From: Amylostereum areolatum | Taxonomy: Eukaryota; Basidiomycota; Agaricomycetes; Russulales; Stereaceae | Direction of reading: 5' to 3' | Length of the DNA stretch: 64,000 nucleotides | NCBI GenBank assembly: GCA_012932865.1 | Contig: SAXG01000010.1 | Coordinates: 124,001 to 188,000, forward strand | Shown here: in pieces, positions 36,932-51,923 of the stretch | Position numbering within the stretch: position 1 is the first letter of the stretch | Layout: each line of letters begins with the position of its first letter | Made by a program: the position numbers and the translations under genes | Notes under the pieces: generated by a model | Told to the model about the DNA's origin: nothing | What the model saw: the letters and a program-made list of their open reading frames with translations, nothing else | The model's database searches: none

Positions 36932-37848
36932 CTACACTATTCAATATTCGACACGGACATGTCTGTTTTGTATTTTTTGTGCCAACTCGCCAAGCGTTTT
37001 TTGGTAACACCATACCCGCGTGTCGACATCTGGGACGTAAGACAACCTTGAGCCCGGTAGAAGTAAGGAGTCCAGCCTGCTTGGGGGCCTCTACCACGGT
37101 TCACGTTCACGTTCAACGATACGTCCGTTGCTTTTGCTGGGGTATACTCAGTCGGTGTTCCGCGGTCTGCCGATGTTTATGAATTCTGTAAGAGGAGGTC
37201 AATATCATTGTCAAGTGAAATGCTTTTACTTTGTGGAGGCTTGGTGGAGGCGATCCGCGGACCGCGAGCTACCGCGAGTCGACCCTCACCAGCACCTGTC
37301 ATGACTCATCGATCATCGGGTGTTATGCCAACGGACTTCGCCGCGGCGAGGGCTCATCACGATTCAGTTGAACGCCAGTGAACGTCACCGATATCTTTAC
37401 ACGCCTTCAACAGTTTTGAGACTCTGCACGTACCCAAGCTTTCCTCATGGCATAGGGGGGCCTTTATCTGAATCAATTCGAGACAAGCTTGGTATTTATC
37501 TTTTGATATCTATCACACTGCGGCTGATGGCCTTTCATGTCTGCCAGCAATTGGATCTGATCATCCTTGGCCTGCATCTTCAAACCTGTACGCGAAAATC
37601 AAACAGGATGTCGCCCCTTTCTCTCGAAGAAAGTCAACTCCAAATCCATACACTATATGTAACTCAAGAACCCGACTCAGGACCGGCCTCGTGTCGCGGG
37701 CGCACCACCTTTCTCACATCTACATCTTCTTTCCTCTTCACATTTCCTTCACATTTAACGACTTTCTCTCTTCTTTAACGTCTTCAACTGGTCGTCTGCG
37801 ATTGTGCTGTCAACACTTGGTTAGCCTTTGCTCAAGTCCGGCGCTGCC
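36932..37848. other. Intergenic between paralogues C and D
   Basis: Only short frames are seen. The pyrimidine-rich tract at about 37690-37800 (CTTTCTCACATCTAC...) is a typical fungal promoter or 5' UTR context for paralogue D. Confidence 0.4.
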
Positions 37849-39394
37849 ATGTTTCACGATATCTCGGATGTTCTGGCTGTGTTGGTGTCTTCGTGGATCG
37901 TGGGCCCATTCTACGGTGCGTAGCTATTTTTTCCTCTGTTGCGACCCGTGCTGACCTACGTGGCTGCTGCTGGGGAAGGTATCAAGTTAGTAGCTGTTTC
38001 ACACTCCCCATAGGCGTTGTTGCTGATGACTCGTATTTTTCTCAAGCCTCGTCCTGGCATCGTTGACCCTGTACATGCTCAGTCGGAGGGGAATTAAACA
38101 GGGCTCAAATAGGTGTGTCTCATGCTGCTCGACCCACCGCTTCCAAAGATTCACGGATACGTTCGTCGCAGAATCCTGGCTATCATAGTCGTCATCCAGC
38201 TGCTTATCTGCACTGGCCATACCATTACTCTTTTGGTACAACTAATACGAGGCTTCGCCACTCCTTCGGGCATAACTTACCTGGAAAATCTGGCGGTCCC
38301 CGAACGTATAGCGCAGGAAGCCCTGTACTTAATCAACGTGAGTGCTGCCTTGCCATCCCTGACCTACGCTGACCATGTCTTCCACCGCGTACATAGAGCC
38401 AAATCGGAGATTGGTTCATGGTTAGCTTGTTCCCGTATGACTCATTTCCGGCAGGAAAATTGACATATGCCATCAGACCTGGCGGGTCTTCGTTGTCTGG
38501 GAGAAAAACTGGCTGCTGATAGTACCATTTGTGCGTATTCCATCCTCTCGAGGTACACTGTCAGCTTACCTGTAGGCCAGATCTTGTGCAATGTCGTGCT
38601 GTTCAGTAAGCCGATTCCGTTATTCATCTAGCTACGCCTGGGTATATGTTACTGATGTCTTTGTCCAGTCTTCGCATCTATCGGGCTCGCCGACTTCGGT
38701 CGTTTGGGGCCTCTGGAGTCAGTCTTCACCACCCATGTACGCATATGGTTTACCCCAGCTGTGTCGCTGTCCTTGGCGGTCCAGCTTGGGGGAACATTCC
38801 TCATCGCCTGGCGATCGTGGTCAACTCCAATGGTCGTCGTCGCCGGCATGAAGCGCAAACGCTTCGACCTGTCTATGGTCCTCTGTGTCATCGTAGACTC
38901 GGGGGTGCTGTATACATCCACGACCCTCATCCTCCTCGCATTCTTCCTGCGGCGTACAAACTCCGCGCAGCTGCTGTTTGCGATCCTGGGCCAGCTCAGC
39001 GTGAGTTGATCTCTCGCAATGAGCGCGTTCAGGCTCATACTGATCGTGGCTATCCGCAGGCCACGGTTCCGATGACCATTATCATCCGTGAATGCTATAA
39101 GGCAGCCTTAGGCCGCGAAGAAGTCCTACATCCAGGGTAGTGTGCTGGTCAGAGATCGTCACGGTCAATCCTCGCCTAGGCAGGGGTCGCTCTTGGCTGG
39201 ACGTGCCACACCAGACACCGTTATCGTCGACATCATGCAAGCCACACATTTAGACCCACTGGTATGTACGTCTTCCCGCCCTCGTTCCTTCGATTTGCCG
39301 ACGCTCGTCTTAGAATCCGCAAAAGCCTAAGAAAATAGAGATGTATCATAGTACACCATCGGGGCGGCCTATGTCTGGCCTGCTCGGCGTTTAA
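37849..39394 (+). CDS. Seven-helix membrane protein, paralogue D
   Basis: Predicted exons 37849-37915, 37979-37985 (7 nt), 38047-38112, 38172-38337, 38397-38420, 38477-38530, 38581-38605, 38669-39000, 39060-39136, 39180-39261 and 39314-39394 give 326 aa. Family words are SSWIVGPFYG-I-N, WRVFVVWEKNW, FLIAWRSWSTP, VDSGVLYTSTT, GQLS and ATVPMTIIIRECYK, with the tail block IMQATHLDPL. It has one intron more than A-C, a 43-nt intron at 39137-39179, needed to reach the conserved tail. Its function is unknown, as for its paralogues. It lies in direct tandem after paralogue C. Confidence 0.75.
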
Positions 39395-39864
39395 TGCAGC
39401 GGTCTTTTCTCTGGTCGGTCGCTGTACTACTATCACGATTATTTATGTTTTTTTTTCTGGTTACGCTAGTTTCCCCTTCGTTCTTTCAGTGATACCGTCG
39501 TTTTTTGACTTAATCCTCATTTGAGATGGGTCCGCCGAGGCCTCCTCGTCCATTCTCTTATCAGACATATGGTATTCTGTGATGCAAGGATCCGCATGAA
39601 CGACTGTCAGGACGGAGGCCCGCTAGGATCCTATCCCGTCTACGGCAGCCTGCAGGCGGCTATAGTGCTTGCTCGGCTCGCTAAACTCGATGGACGGGCA
39701 TACTCCCAAGGGGTATGTGGACGGATGAGCGTTTCAGTGGGCAGGCGCCCTCTGAGTCTTAGGAGTGTGACTATGTTCATGGAGAGTACGAGTGTTATTA
39801 CAGAAAAGGTCCAAGGGCCGACGTCCACAAAACAAAACAAAACATGCAGAACAACACATCCGCG

Positions 39865-42552
39865 TCAGAAATAACCCCCACTCCTCGATACTGATACAGG
39901 CGATGGCCTCTGTCCTGCTGCACTAGATGGTCGATCTCGCGAGCGCGGAGGCGGAGCTGGACTGCCTCTCGCCGACCGTGACGACCTGGTGGCGTCGATC
40001 AGCGGATTCGGCGCCCCAGAGCGCATCGGTGTCGGGGAGGCGGTCGGTACGCCCGCGGATACCGACGGTGTACTGGGGCGAGAGGGCGTTATTGGACGGG
40101 CAGAGGGAGTAATCGGTCGTGCAGGGGTTGTTGGCCGTGCAGAGGGCGTCATGGGACGGGCAGAGGGTGTTGTGGGCCGTGATGGGGTGGAGGTTGACAT
40201 CGAAGGTATTGGTGGCATGGGCGGGATTGAAGATGTGGTAGGGAGGGCGACGCCGTTTGCTGGTGAGCGTGATCGAGCTGTAGGAACGGGTGTGCTCCGG
40301 GTACTGCGTGGTGGCTCGTCGCTGATGGTGCCCGCTCTACTTGTTCCCCGTGTTGGAGGTTGGATAGGCTTAGACGCCGGGTTTTGCAGCAACTCGTCCA
40401 ATAAGAAACGGAAATCAAGCCCATAGTCTTGCAGGAGCTAGTTAAAGTGTCAGAATGCGGGGATGGCATATAGCAATTGAAAGCACCTTTCTGCTCTGCG
40501 CACGGGTAATCTTGAGGGCCTCTTCAACGGTTTTGGGGTCGACGTCCGAGCTGTAGACCTGCTTGTGAAACATAGCCGCGAACGAGCCGATATGCTCCTT
40601 CGCCCACTCAATAAAGCCTGTGAATGAGTCAGCGTCGATCGGACACCTGCCCAAGACGAGATGAACGTACTACTGGCTACCTTCGTTTTCCTTAAAGCTA
40701 GCGAGGAACCAATCCGCGGTATGCTTGACTGCAGTGAATATGACTACCGCTAGATCATTGATGTACATGCCGACGTGGCCTTCAAATCGAATCATGCGGA
40801 CGAGTTTCCTGATCATCTCAGAACGTGCAGCAAGGAATGTTGTGCGTGCGGCTGTACTAGCACGTAATCGCACCAGAAGGTGAATGAGGTGGACGACGGT
40901 GGCCTTCTGGTTATTGGGATTTGAGAGCGTTTGGAGGAGCGAGGAAGTGAGGGAGGCGGTAAGAGTGGTCAGCTTGGGAGCGAGTGCTGGTGTGACGGCG
41001 ACTTTGGCTTCGCCCTCCTCCACGAGTGCAGCAGCACGATCCCATTCCCGAAGCGAGATGGCAACCGTCAGCTCATCGGCGAAGTCTCCTATCCAGAGCG
41101 CGTCCCGCTCTGCCTTTTCTTTCGCACCGTCCGTCATGCCCGCTTGCTGCGCTAGATCCGCCATCCAATCGTTACCTGACTGCACTCTGATAATGAATCA
41201 CGAAGCCCACAATAAGTGGTCAGAATACTCACGGTATCGTTGGTCCAGACTGTTCTCCGTCGTTCGTGTTCGCCCTCGCGCTCCCTACGCTTCTTGGATG
41301 CGAGCTCTTCTGCAACCTGTCGGAATTGACCAAGGAGGCTTTTTTTCTCCGCCGCGGTCTCAGTACGATATACGTGGGTCTCCTTCCCATGCCTGACCTT
41401 GAAGACGTTCACTAAGGGCTACGTCAAGATGGTAAGTTGATAGCCCAAGGGAAGTGAAGAATGGCTTACATGGGGAATCTTTCGTATCCAACACCAGCAT
41501 CTCGTTGAGCGGCCAACATCGATCCGCTACCAGCTTATCGCTCTCGGATGCATTACGTCGCCTTCGTTTCCGCGCAACCAGCACCGCGTCGTCCAGGAGG
41601 ACAAATCTCAGCGGAGTGAATGGGTTTGTATGTCGCCGCATTAAGGGACGCGATGTTGTCCATCTCTGACACAACGTGGCGTCCTGGCGTTGTCGGCACA
41701 AACTTGGTTGAGCCTTCGATTTGGGCATGGAGGGTTTGCATTTGGTTGGCGTAGAGGACCCGTAGGTCAGCGATTGAGGAGCGCACATTGCGTCTTCGAT
41801 CTAGGAAAAGTTCGTCAGAAGCACATAGATGATGGGATGGAACGGAGCTCGCACCAGCTGCGGAGGTGGATTCGTCGATGTGGAGCACGGAGGGCATGCT
41901 CTTCCACTCGGCCAGGCTTTCCTTCAGCTCCAACATCTCGTTCTCGAGCGTACTGATCTCTTTCGAGATTACGACGAACTCCGCATAACTAGCCAGGAGT
42001 CAGTACGGGTCCAGATGAACAGAGGAATACAATATGCACTTCTTGAAGACATTCCGTTGTAGGTCCACCGCGACTTCGTCCTTGGATTGTTGTAGCGACG
42101 ACTGTAATGTCTTAAGTTCTGCCTCTGTTGAATTCGCCATTTTCAATTTCAAGACTGGATTGTTCACGGTGAGCCACGATGATGCTAGCCGGTGAGAAGA
42201 CTGTCTACGCACATGCATCCGGATCGAAATTCTCCGTGTCCAGCAACTTGTTCTCCGCCTCCTTTAGCTCCTCTTTACTCGGTGCGCGTGCCTGCACGAT
42301 CTCCGAATCATCGTCCCGCTCCTGAGGTTTCCCAGGACGCAGTGCCGTCGGTATGCTGGGTACCGCAGGCACAAGAGAGGTCGGTGCTGAGATGTCAGCA
42401 TAGCGCATCGACATGCGCTTCTTGATCCTGTCATCGACACGAGATTTTCGGGACTCGTTTGCTGGTTTACTGAGCTTTGCGGGCTGTTTGGATGCCTTGG
42501 GACGAGGCCCGGCGGAGGCAGCCGATGATTTGCGGCGTCGTAATGACTCCAT
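39865..42552 (-). CDS. EXO84: Exocyst complex component EXO84
   Basis: Predicted exons 42213-42552, 42040-42154, 41855-41988, 41470-41800, 41233-41411, 40681-41179, 40487-40617 and 39865-40437 give 766 aa. One surplus base at about 41620-41628 must be ignored. The landmarks are NFDPDAFLKLKMANSTEAEL, AEFVVISKEISTLENEM and RRRNVRSSIADLRVLYANQM, which form the Vps51/Exo84 N-terminal helices. A PH-like domain follows (RFVLLDDAVLVARKRRRR to VFKVRHGKETHVYR), then the C-terminal helical domain (WIGDFADELTVAISLREWDRA). EXO84 helps tether secretory vesicles to the plasma membrane at growth sites. The C-terminus carries a long Pro/Ser/Thr-rich tail with TPSARP-type repeats. It is divergent from MCM6. 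Confidence 0.88.
40065..40210 (-). repeat. Coding tandem repeat TPSARP in the EXO84 tail
   Basis: The last EXO84 exon holds imperfect repeats of a unit encoding TP-S-ARP (on the plus strand, GGGC-GTGCAGAGGG-type words). This makes a low-complexity Pro/Ser-rich tail that is probably disordered. Confidence 0.6.
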
Positions 42553-42952
42553 AACGTTGGGATAGGGAAGGTGACAAGCCTCCCAGAGAGCCTGTGGAAC
42601 GAGATTTAGAGATTCGGACGCAGTGGGGTTGTGTGTGTAAGAGCAGGGGCCTGGAGGGCAAGCAAGCGGGTGCAAAGCGGGTGTGCAGCGAGGACAAGGT
42701 GGTAGGTAAGTTATCTCTCCTTAGATGGAATGTTATCGTGGTTATTTATTATATCTCTCGGTCACGCTTTCCCCTCTGTTCGTCAACTCCTCGTTTTAAA
42801 TAGTCATCGCTTCGTATGAGCCTGTATAATTCTCATCGTTTTTTCTTTGAGAGAAGTAGGGAACCAAGATGCTAGGATTTCGTCTGGGACTCTGGGTTGA
42901 TGTTTGCCATGCGGGGAGAAATTACGCAATAAGGATAAGTGGACGCGACGCG

Positions 42953-42970
42953 ACGCGTTCAAACACGCGT
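42953..42970. promoter_or_regulatory. Paired MCB boxes just upstream of MCM6
   Basis: ACGCGT at 42953-42958 and 42965-42970 lie 26-43 bp before the MCM6 ATG. They match the MBF core that drives G1/S transcription of replication genes in fungi. Confidence 0.5.
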
Positions 42971-42995
42971 CTTGGCTTCCCCATTTCCATCGACC

Positions 42996-46253
<3,258 letters not shown>

Positions 46254-46774
46254 AGGCAGGCTGTAATGTGTTGTATCTTTGTACTGATTTGGGTGATGTC
46301 TTCCTCCTATGTTGTACTTGTTCTGGTCTGTGTATCAGTTAGATTCTTTGCATGCTGTCTGTAACTTGTTTTGGCATTTGTTTGGGTACTGGCGATACTG
46401 GCACCTGGGTGATACAGTATGCCACTTGGTACGAGCTTAGATGTCTAACTGTCCGCGTAAAATGGCCGGAAGACTTAGACAGGTAGGAATTGCTAGCCCG
46501 CGTCCATCGACACCTGAACGCTGAACTTGGATTGAAGGTACTTACTATGAGCTTCCGGGTGGATTCCGGGCAAACTCACCCCAAAATTGAGAGCGTCGAC
46601 CATGTCTGCCCAACCGAAGTCCAGGTGTCGACCGAAGGACAGAGGGCTGTAGCCGTGTGCAAGTCGCCAGGGCATCATGAATGAGTACTGCACATGATGT
46701 GCAATTGCAATATATGGGAAACAATACGAAAGCAAACCCCGACTATAAATCGACCCCTAAACAAAGTTCCACGC

Positions 46775-47895
46775 TCAACTCGCCTCATAGCCCTTCATGT
46801 CTCCACCATCTTCGTAGAATTGCTTGACTTTGGCCCAGAATTGTTCGTAAACTGCTTCTTTGGCCAGCTCGGCGTCTTCAGGTTTAGGGTAACGGTTCGG
46901 GTTCCGTTCGTAATTATCATTGACCAGCACGCGCGCATAATGGGCGTGGAAAAGCATCCCGCAAAGAGACTTTGCAAGGGGCCACTCAGACTCCCAACCG
47001 GCCAACGGGGCATAGTCCTTCCAATCCGAGTACATGCCATTTTTCGCGTTTCGGGCCGCATCCAAATTGTCCATCCAGGGCCCGAGCTTAGGATGGCTCC
47101 GGATCACGTTCTTCTCGTCGCATTGAAGATGAGTCCATGGGAGAACCCAGAACTTTCCTTCCAGTTCGTGGCGATATAAGCGCGCGTTCAGCCCCGCCCA
47201 GAAATTGGGATGGCAGAGATCGACAGCCATGAAGGGCCGTGTGCCCATACGCTGGATGCCATCATGCCATGAAAGCCCTATGATCGGTGCAAGGCTCCAG
47301 TCATTCAGCATCCCGTGATGGACCCCGTCAACGGCACGCGCGGCGACATTGTCAAGGCTGGGATCGTTGAGTGCGTATCGATCTCTCCCGGTGTTGGGGG
47401 CTTCGGCGCAGCTGCCACGACGAAGTTAGTACATTTCAGAGAGCGATAATGGCACGAATACTGACTACGCCTTGATGCAATTGATGACCTCCTCCAGGTG
47501 ACGGATTGGGAGAACATCCTTCAGACGTCTGTCGAGAAGGATATCATTGTCAATCGTGAGGCCGTCCGAAACACAAAGGGAGAACATGTGGTTCAGAAGT
47601 CTGTTGAAATTGCAGGAGTTTGGATGCTCGAGATCGACCGCTAGCCACGCTTGAAGGTCATCCTGACTTAAAGAGTATAAGTACATCCGTTCCGTTAGCA
47701 TGCGCAAATGGATAAGTGGCTGGCTACGGACTGTAGTTTGGTGTCAATGGCACTTCCGATGGGTGAGGCAGGATCACGAGAGTTGGAGGACAGTTTGAAA
47801 TTCGGTTCGGGTGCGATAGCCTTTGAGGGTGCTGTGGGCTGTACAGCGGCAGGCGGAGCCTGGGGCTTGGGAGAGCTAGCGACGGAACCGGTCAT
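46775..47895 (-). CDS. Truncated FunK1-like kinase, copy K1
   Basis: Predicted exons 47728-47895, 47469-47662 and 46775-47411 give 332 aa with an open frame. The N-terminal part (TKLQS, DLQAWLAVDLEHPN, LLNHMFSLCVSDGLTIDND) matches the N-terminus of full copy K4. After GRDRYA the sequence jumps to LNDPSLDN and LNDWSLAPIIGLSWHDG, then FMAVDLCHP and LYRHELEGKFWVLPW. Compared with K4, some 580 residues are missing, including the ATP-binding lobe and the His of HND, so it cannot be an active kinase. It could act as a pseudokinase or be on the way to loss. It is the best preserved of three such copies. Confidence 0.65.
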
Positions 47896-48437
47896 GGTGA
47901 GCAGCGTGCCCAGTGGCATAAGTCCTGGAGTGAGCGCTGTGCTTATGAAACGGAGGAATGTTGTGGGAAAATGGTGAGAAGGATGGTGGGAAGCAGCAAG
48001 AGGCTGCGGTTGTTATTGGAAGACATTCGGCAAAATATACTTATGTTGAGTTGAAGCGCGATCGCAAAGAGCATTGTCGCCCAAATAAAGCAACCGGCGC
48101 TCGGTTCTGCATCAACGATGACGTCAGTTTCTGCTATCTCCCAGCCTCAACCAGGACATTTCTGGTCCGTGTTTATCCTCTTAGTAAAGTCTACGATGTG
48201 AGCTTCGATGAACTAGACGGTGTAGACTGTTAACGACTTCGTGTCGACCTGCTCCGCGCAAACTCACTTCCTAGGTCTTGTCCTAGGTTGTTCCGCCCGA
48301 CCCAACTCCGGGTGTCAAACAACGCGGTCGACGCCTTCAATTTTGAAGTAAACGCGTGCAAGTTGCAAGGGAATCATAAATTAGTACATGATGTGCAATA
48401 TATGTAAAATAACGTGGTGTACGAAAGCAAGCCCCAA
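47896..48437. promoter_or_regulatory. Promoter of K1 with palindromic TGACGTCA
   Basis: TGACGTCA at 48118-48125, about 223 bp upstream of the K1 start, is the CRE/bZIP consensus. Equivalent elements lie upstream of K2, K3 and K4. The right part is the 3' flank of K2. Confidence 0.45.
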
Positions 48438-49599
48438 CTATACATCGACCGGTAAACAAAGCTCCTCCCTCAGCGCCCTATAACCATCCAGGTCTCCCTC
48501 GATATCGTAGAATTCTTCAACGGCGACCCAAAATCGGTCGTAAACCGCTTCTGTGGACAATTCGACGTGTCCTGGGCGAGGACGACGGCTTGATCGACGC
48601 TGGGCGGCTAGTACCTGGCTTTGGTAGCGTTCAACGTGTGTGTTGTCTATCATCTTGCAAAGCTCGAAAGAGAGTTGCCATTCGTCCTTCCAAGGAGCCA
48701 ACGGAGTATAGTCACCCCAATCAGCGTACATGCCCTGTTTCGCGTTTCGGGCTGCACCCAAATTGCCCGTCCAGGGCACGAGCTGAGGATGGCTCCTGAT
48801 CACGTTCTTCTCGTCGCATTGAAGATGAGTCCATGGGAGAACCCAGATATCGCCTTCCAGCTCGTGGCGATATAAACGCGTAATCAGGCCCGCCCAGGAA
48901 TCGGCATGGCAGACGTCAATTCCCCGGAAGGACAGCGTGCCCGTGCGCTCTATGCCATCGTGACATGAAAGCCCTATGGTTGGCGCAAGGCCCCAGTCAT
49001 TCAGCATCCCGCAATAGGCCCCGTCAACGGCACGCGCGGCGACATTGTCAAGGCTGGGATCGTTGAGTGAGTATCGATCTCTCCCGGCGTTGGGGGCTTC
49101 GGCGCAGCTGCCACAACGAAGTTAGCGCTTTTCGGAGAGCGATGATGACACGAGTACTGACTATGCCTTGATGCAATTGATGACCTCCTCCAGGTGACGG
49201 ATTGGGAGAACGCCTCTCAGACACTTGTCGAGAAGGAGATCATTGTCAATCGTGAGGCCGTCCGGAACGCGCAGGGAGAACATGTGGTTCAGAAGTCTGT
49301 TAAAATCGCAAAAGTTTGAATGCTCGAGATCGACCGCTAGCCACGCTTGAAGGTCATCCTGGCTAAAAGAGTATAAGTACATCCGTCAGCACGCGCAGAT
49401 GGAGGAGTGGCTGGCTACGGACTTGCAGTTGGTATCAGTGGCACTTTCGAGATATGAGGCAGTATCACGAGAGTGGGGGGACACTTTGAAAAGCCGGCGC
49501 AGGTGTGGCCTTTGAGTGCGCTGTGGGCTGTACAGCGACAGTCGTAGCCTGGGGATTGGGAGAGCTAGCGGCGGAGCCGGTAGAAGTACTAGGAGCCAT
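48438..49599 (-). pseudogene. Truncated FunK1-like kinase, copy K2 (broken)
   Basis: The same layout as K1: start at 49599 (MAPSTSTGSAASS), parts at 49419-49599, 49165-49358 and 48438-49107. It shares the K1 deletion (RYSLNDPSLDN). Two further lesions are visible. One base too many at about 49473-49495 shifts the first part relative to K1 and K3. The donor corresponding to K1's GTAGTC has become ATAGTC (49164-49159), so the second part runs straight into a stop. The last part (LNDWGLAPTIGLSCHDG to LREELCLPVDV) is still open. A protein from the last exon alone is possible. Confidence 0.6.
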
Positions 49600-50204
49600 G
49601 GTGAACAGCGTGCCAAAATGTCTTGGGGTGAGCGTTATACTCAGGGGAAAAGAAAACTTTGGGAAAGATGGCGGGGGGAAGCAAGAGGTTGCGCTTGTTG
49701 TTATACATCCTCAGAATAAGTTGAAGTGCAACCGCAAAGCGCGTCTGGGAACGAGCATTGTCGCCCGAATAAGGCTCGGTCCCGCATCAACGAATGACGT
49801 CAGCCTCTGCTATCCAAACTTTCAACTAATAGATCAGACATCTCCCTTATGTGCTATGTACTGAAACTGTAAGTAAATCCCACAATTATGTATGTACCAA
49901 GGAGATTCTACGATTGGCACTCGTTGAAGGAAATTGCTCTTACATATGAACTTGAACTTGAGCTTGAAGCTTGAACTTGCAAGCTTGAGTCCAAGTGCTC
50001 GCTCAGGCCTCAGGCGCTCAAACTCAAGAGCGATGCGTTAGACGGCGTAGACTGCCAATAACTGTGTCGTTCGGTCGGCACCTGGACTTAGGTTAAATAA
50101 TCAGTCGAACAGAGGTGGTAGATGTATGCAAGTTGCAAGGGGTATCAGCAGTAACGAGCACACAACGCGCAATAAACGGAAAACTTTGTACGGAAGCAAA
50201 CCGA
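49600..50204. promoter_or_regulatory. Promoter of K2 with TGACGTCA, plus a TTGAA/GCTTGA repeat
   Basis: TGACGTCA at 49796-49803 lies 197 bp upstream of the K2 start. At 49945-49998 there is a short degenerate repeat of CTTGA/GCTTGAA words. The right end is the 3' flank of K3. Confidence 0.45.
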
Positions 50205-51374
50205 TCATGCATCGACCGGTAAACGAAGCTCCTCCGTCAACGCCTTGTAGCCATCCATGTCTCCATCATCGTTATAGAATTGCTTGACTACAGCCCAAAA
50301 CTCATCGTAGACCTGTTCTGTAGATTTCTCGACATCTTCTAGCTTGGGATGAAGGCGGGGGTTTTTCCAGTTGTTTTGTGTGATACGCGAGCGCGCCTCA
50401 TGTGCGAGATGTAACATCTCGCATAAATAGAAGGCGAGGGTCCACTCAGACTTCCAAGACGCATACGGAACGAGCTCATGCCAATTGCTGTAGAGGGCTT
50501 TCTTCGCGCTTTGAGCGGCTTTGAGGGCGCCTGTCCAGGGCTGGAGCTCAGCATGGCTTTGGAAATGGTTGTCGTCGTCGCATTGAAGATGAATCCACGG
50601 GAGAACGAAGATCTTGCCTTCCAGCTCGTGGCGATATAGGCGTGTGATTAAACCCACCCAGGAATCGGCATGGCAGAGATTAATTCCCAGGAAAGACAGC
50701 GTGCCCGTGCGCTCGATGCCATCGTACCATGAAAGCCCTATGATCGGTGCAAGGTCACAATCATTCGGCATATTATGATGAACCCCGGCAACGGCGCGCA
50801 CGGCGACATTGTCAAGGCTGGGATCGTTGGGTGCGTATCGATCTCTCCCGGCGTTTGAGGAGGTTTCGGCGCAGCTGCCACAACGAAGTTAGTATATTTC
50901 GGAGAGCGATGATAAGATGAATACTGACTATGTCTTGATGTAATTGATGACCTCTTCCAGGTGACGTATTGGGAGAACACCTTTCAGACATCTGTCGAGA
51001 AGGAGATCATTGTCAATCCCGAGGCCGTCCGGAACGCGAAGGGAGAGCATGTGGTTCAGAAGTCTGTCGGAATTACAGGAATTTGGAGGCTCGAGATCGA
51101 CCGCTAGCCACGCTTCAAGTTGAAAGTCATCCAGGCTGGCAAAGCATAGTAGGTGAACACATTAGCACGCGCAAACTGAGGAGCGGTTGGCTACGGACTT
51201 TAATTTGGTGTCAGTGGCACTTCCGAGATGTGAAGCAGTATCACGAGATTGGTGTGATAGTTTGAAAGCCGGCGCAGGTGTGGCCTTTGAGGGCATTGTG
51301 GGCTGTACAACGGCAGTCATAGCCTGGGGATCGGGAGTGCTAGCGGCGGAACCGGTAGAGATACTAGAAGCCAT
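50205..51374 (-). pseudogene. Truncated FunK1-like kinase, copy K3 (broken)
   Basis: The start at 51374 (MASSISTGSAAST) is followed by homologues of the K1 parts: 51195-51374, a middle part to about 50935, and 50205-50874. It shares the same internal deletion (RYAPNDPSLDN). The middle part has lost its acceptor (K1 CAG|GAT reads CTGGAT here) and its donor (ATAGTC instead of GTAGTC). The metal-binding motif is changed too: DWD of K4 is DCD here. It is therefore a pseudogene unless the open last exon is expressed by itself. Confidence 0.6.
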
Positions 51375-51556
51375 GATGGTGCCAACGAGTCCTGGGGTGG
51401 GCGTTGTGCTTAGGAGAAAAAGAACCTCTGTGGAAAATGGTGGGATGAAGCAAGAGGCTGCGCTTGTTATACATCCTCAGGATATGTTGAACTTACATAA
51501 AGCGCAATAGAGAACATTGTCGCCCAAATACGGCAGCCCGCTCGGCTCCGCAGCAA

Positions 51557-51564
51557 TGATGTCA
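51557..51564. promoter_or_regulatory. CRE-like TGATGTCA upstream of K3
   Basis: A one-base variant of TGACGTCA, 183 bp before the K3 start, in the same position as the consensus boxes of K1, K2 and K4. Confidence 0.4.
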
Positions 51565-51923
51565 GTTCCTGCTATCCACCAGCTTCAACCAGGACATTTC
51601 TGGCACATAAGCAAATTCGACGATTGGGAAGAGCGATGCGGCTAGACAGTGTAAACAACATCATCCTCACGGTGGACCTCTTCCGCGCAAACCGGCTCGA
51701 TTGGTCTCCCGTCGCTGACCTAACCAGAAGATAGTCGTTCTGGTTTAAATAAGGCTCGATGACAGCCCGAAACGGAGCGGCCTCGGCCCCCTCGGTTGAC
51801 ACCTGGACTGGGGTTAGACTAAGACAGAGGGACAGAGGTGGTAGCCGTGTGTAGATTGAAAGTAAATGAGTACATGATGTGCAATATATAGAAAACAAAG
51901 TGGTGTACTAAAGCAAACCCTCA

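Larger units (their letters stand above)
46600..51900. repeat. Tandem duplication array, unit about 1.7 kb
   Basis: The same unit (3' flank with GAGTACATGATGTGCAAT-like sequence, truncated kinase gene, promoter) repeats at about 46.68, 48.38, 50.15 and 51.87 kb, all in one orientation. Spacing is 1.70-1.77 kb. The last landmark is the 3' flank of the full-length kinase copy. Confidence 0.75.

Noticed and set aside
49945..49998. CRISPR-like or structured repeat between K2 and K3
   Set aside because: The repeat is only degenerate CTTGA-type words without spacers; it is simple-sequence repetition.
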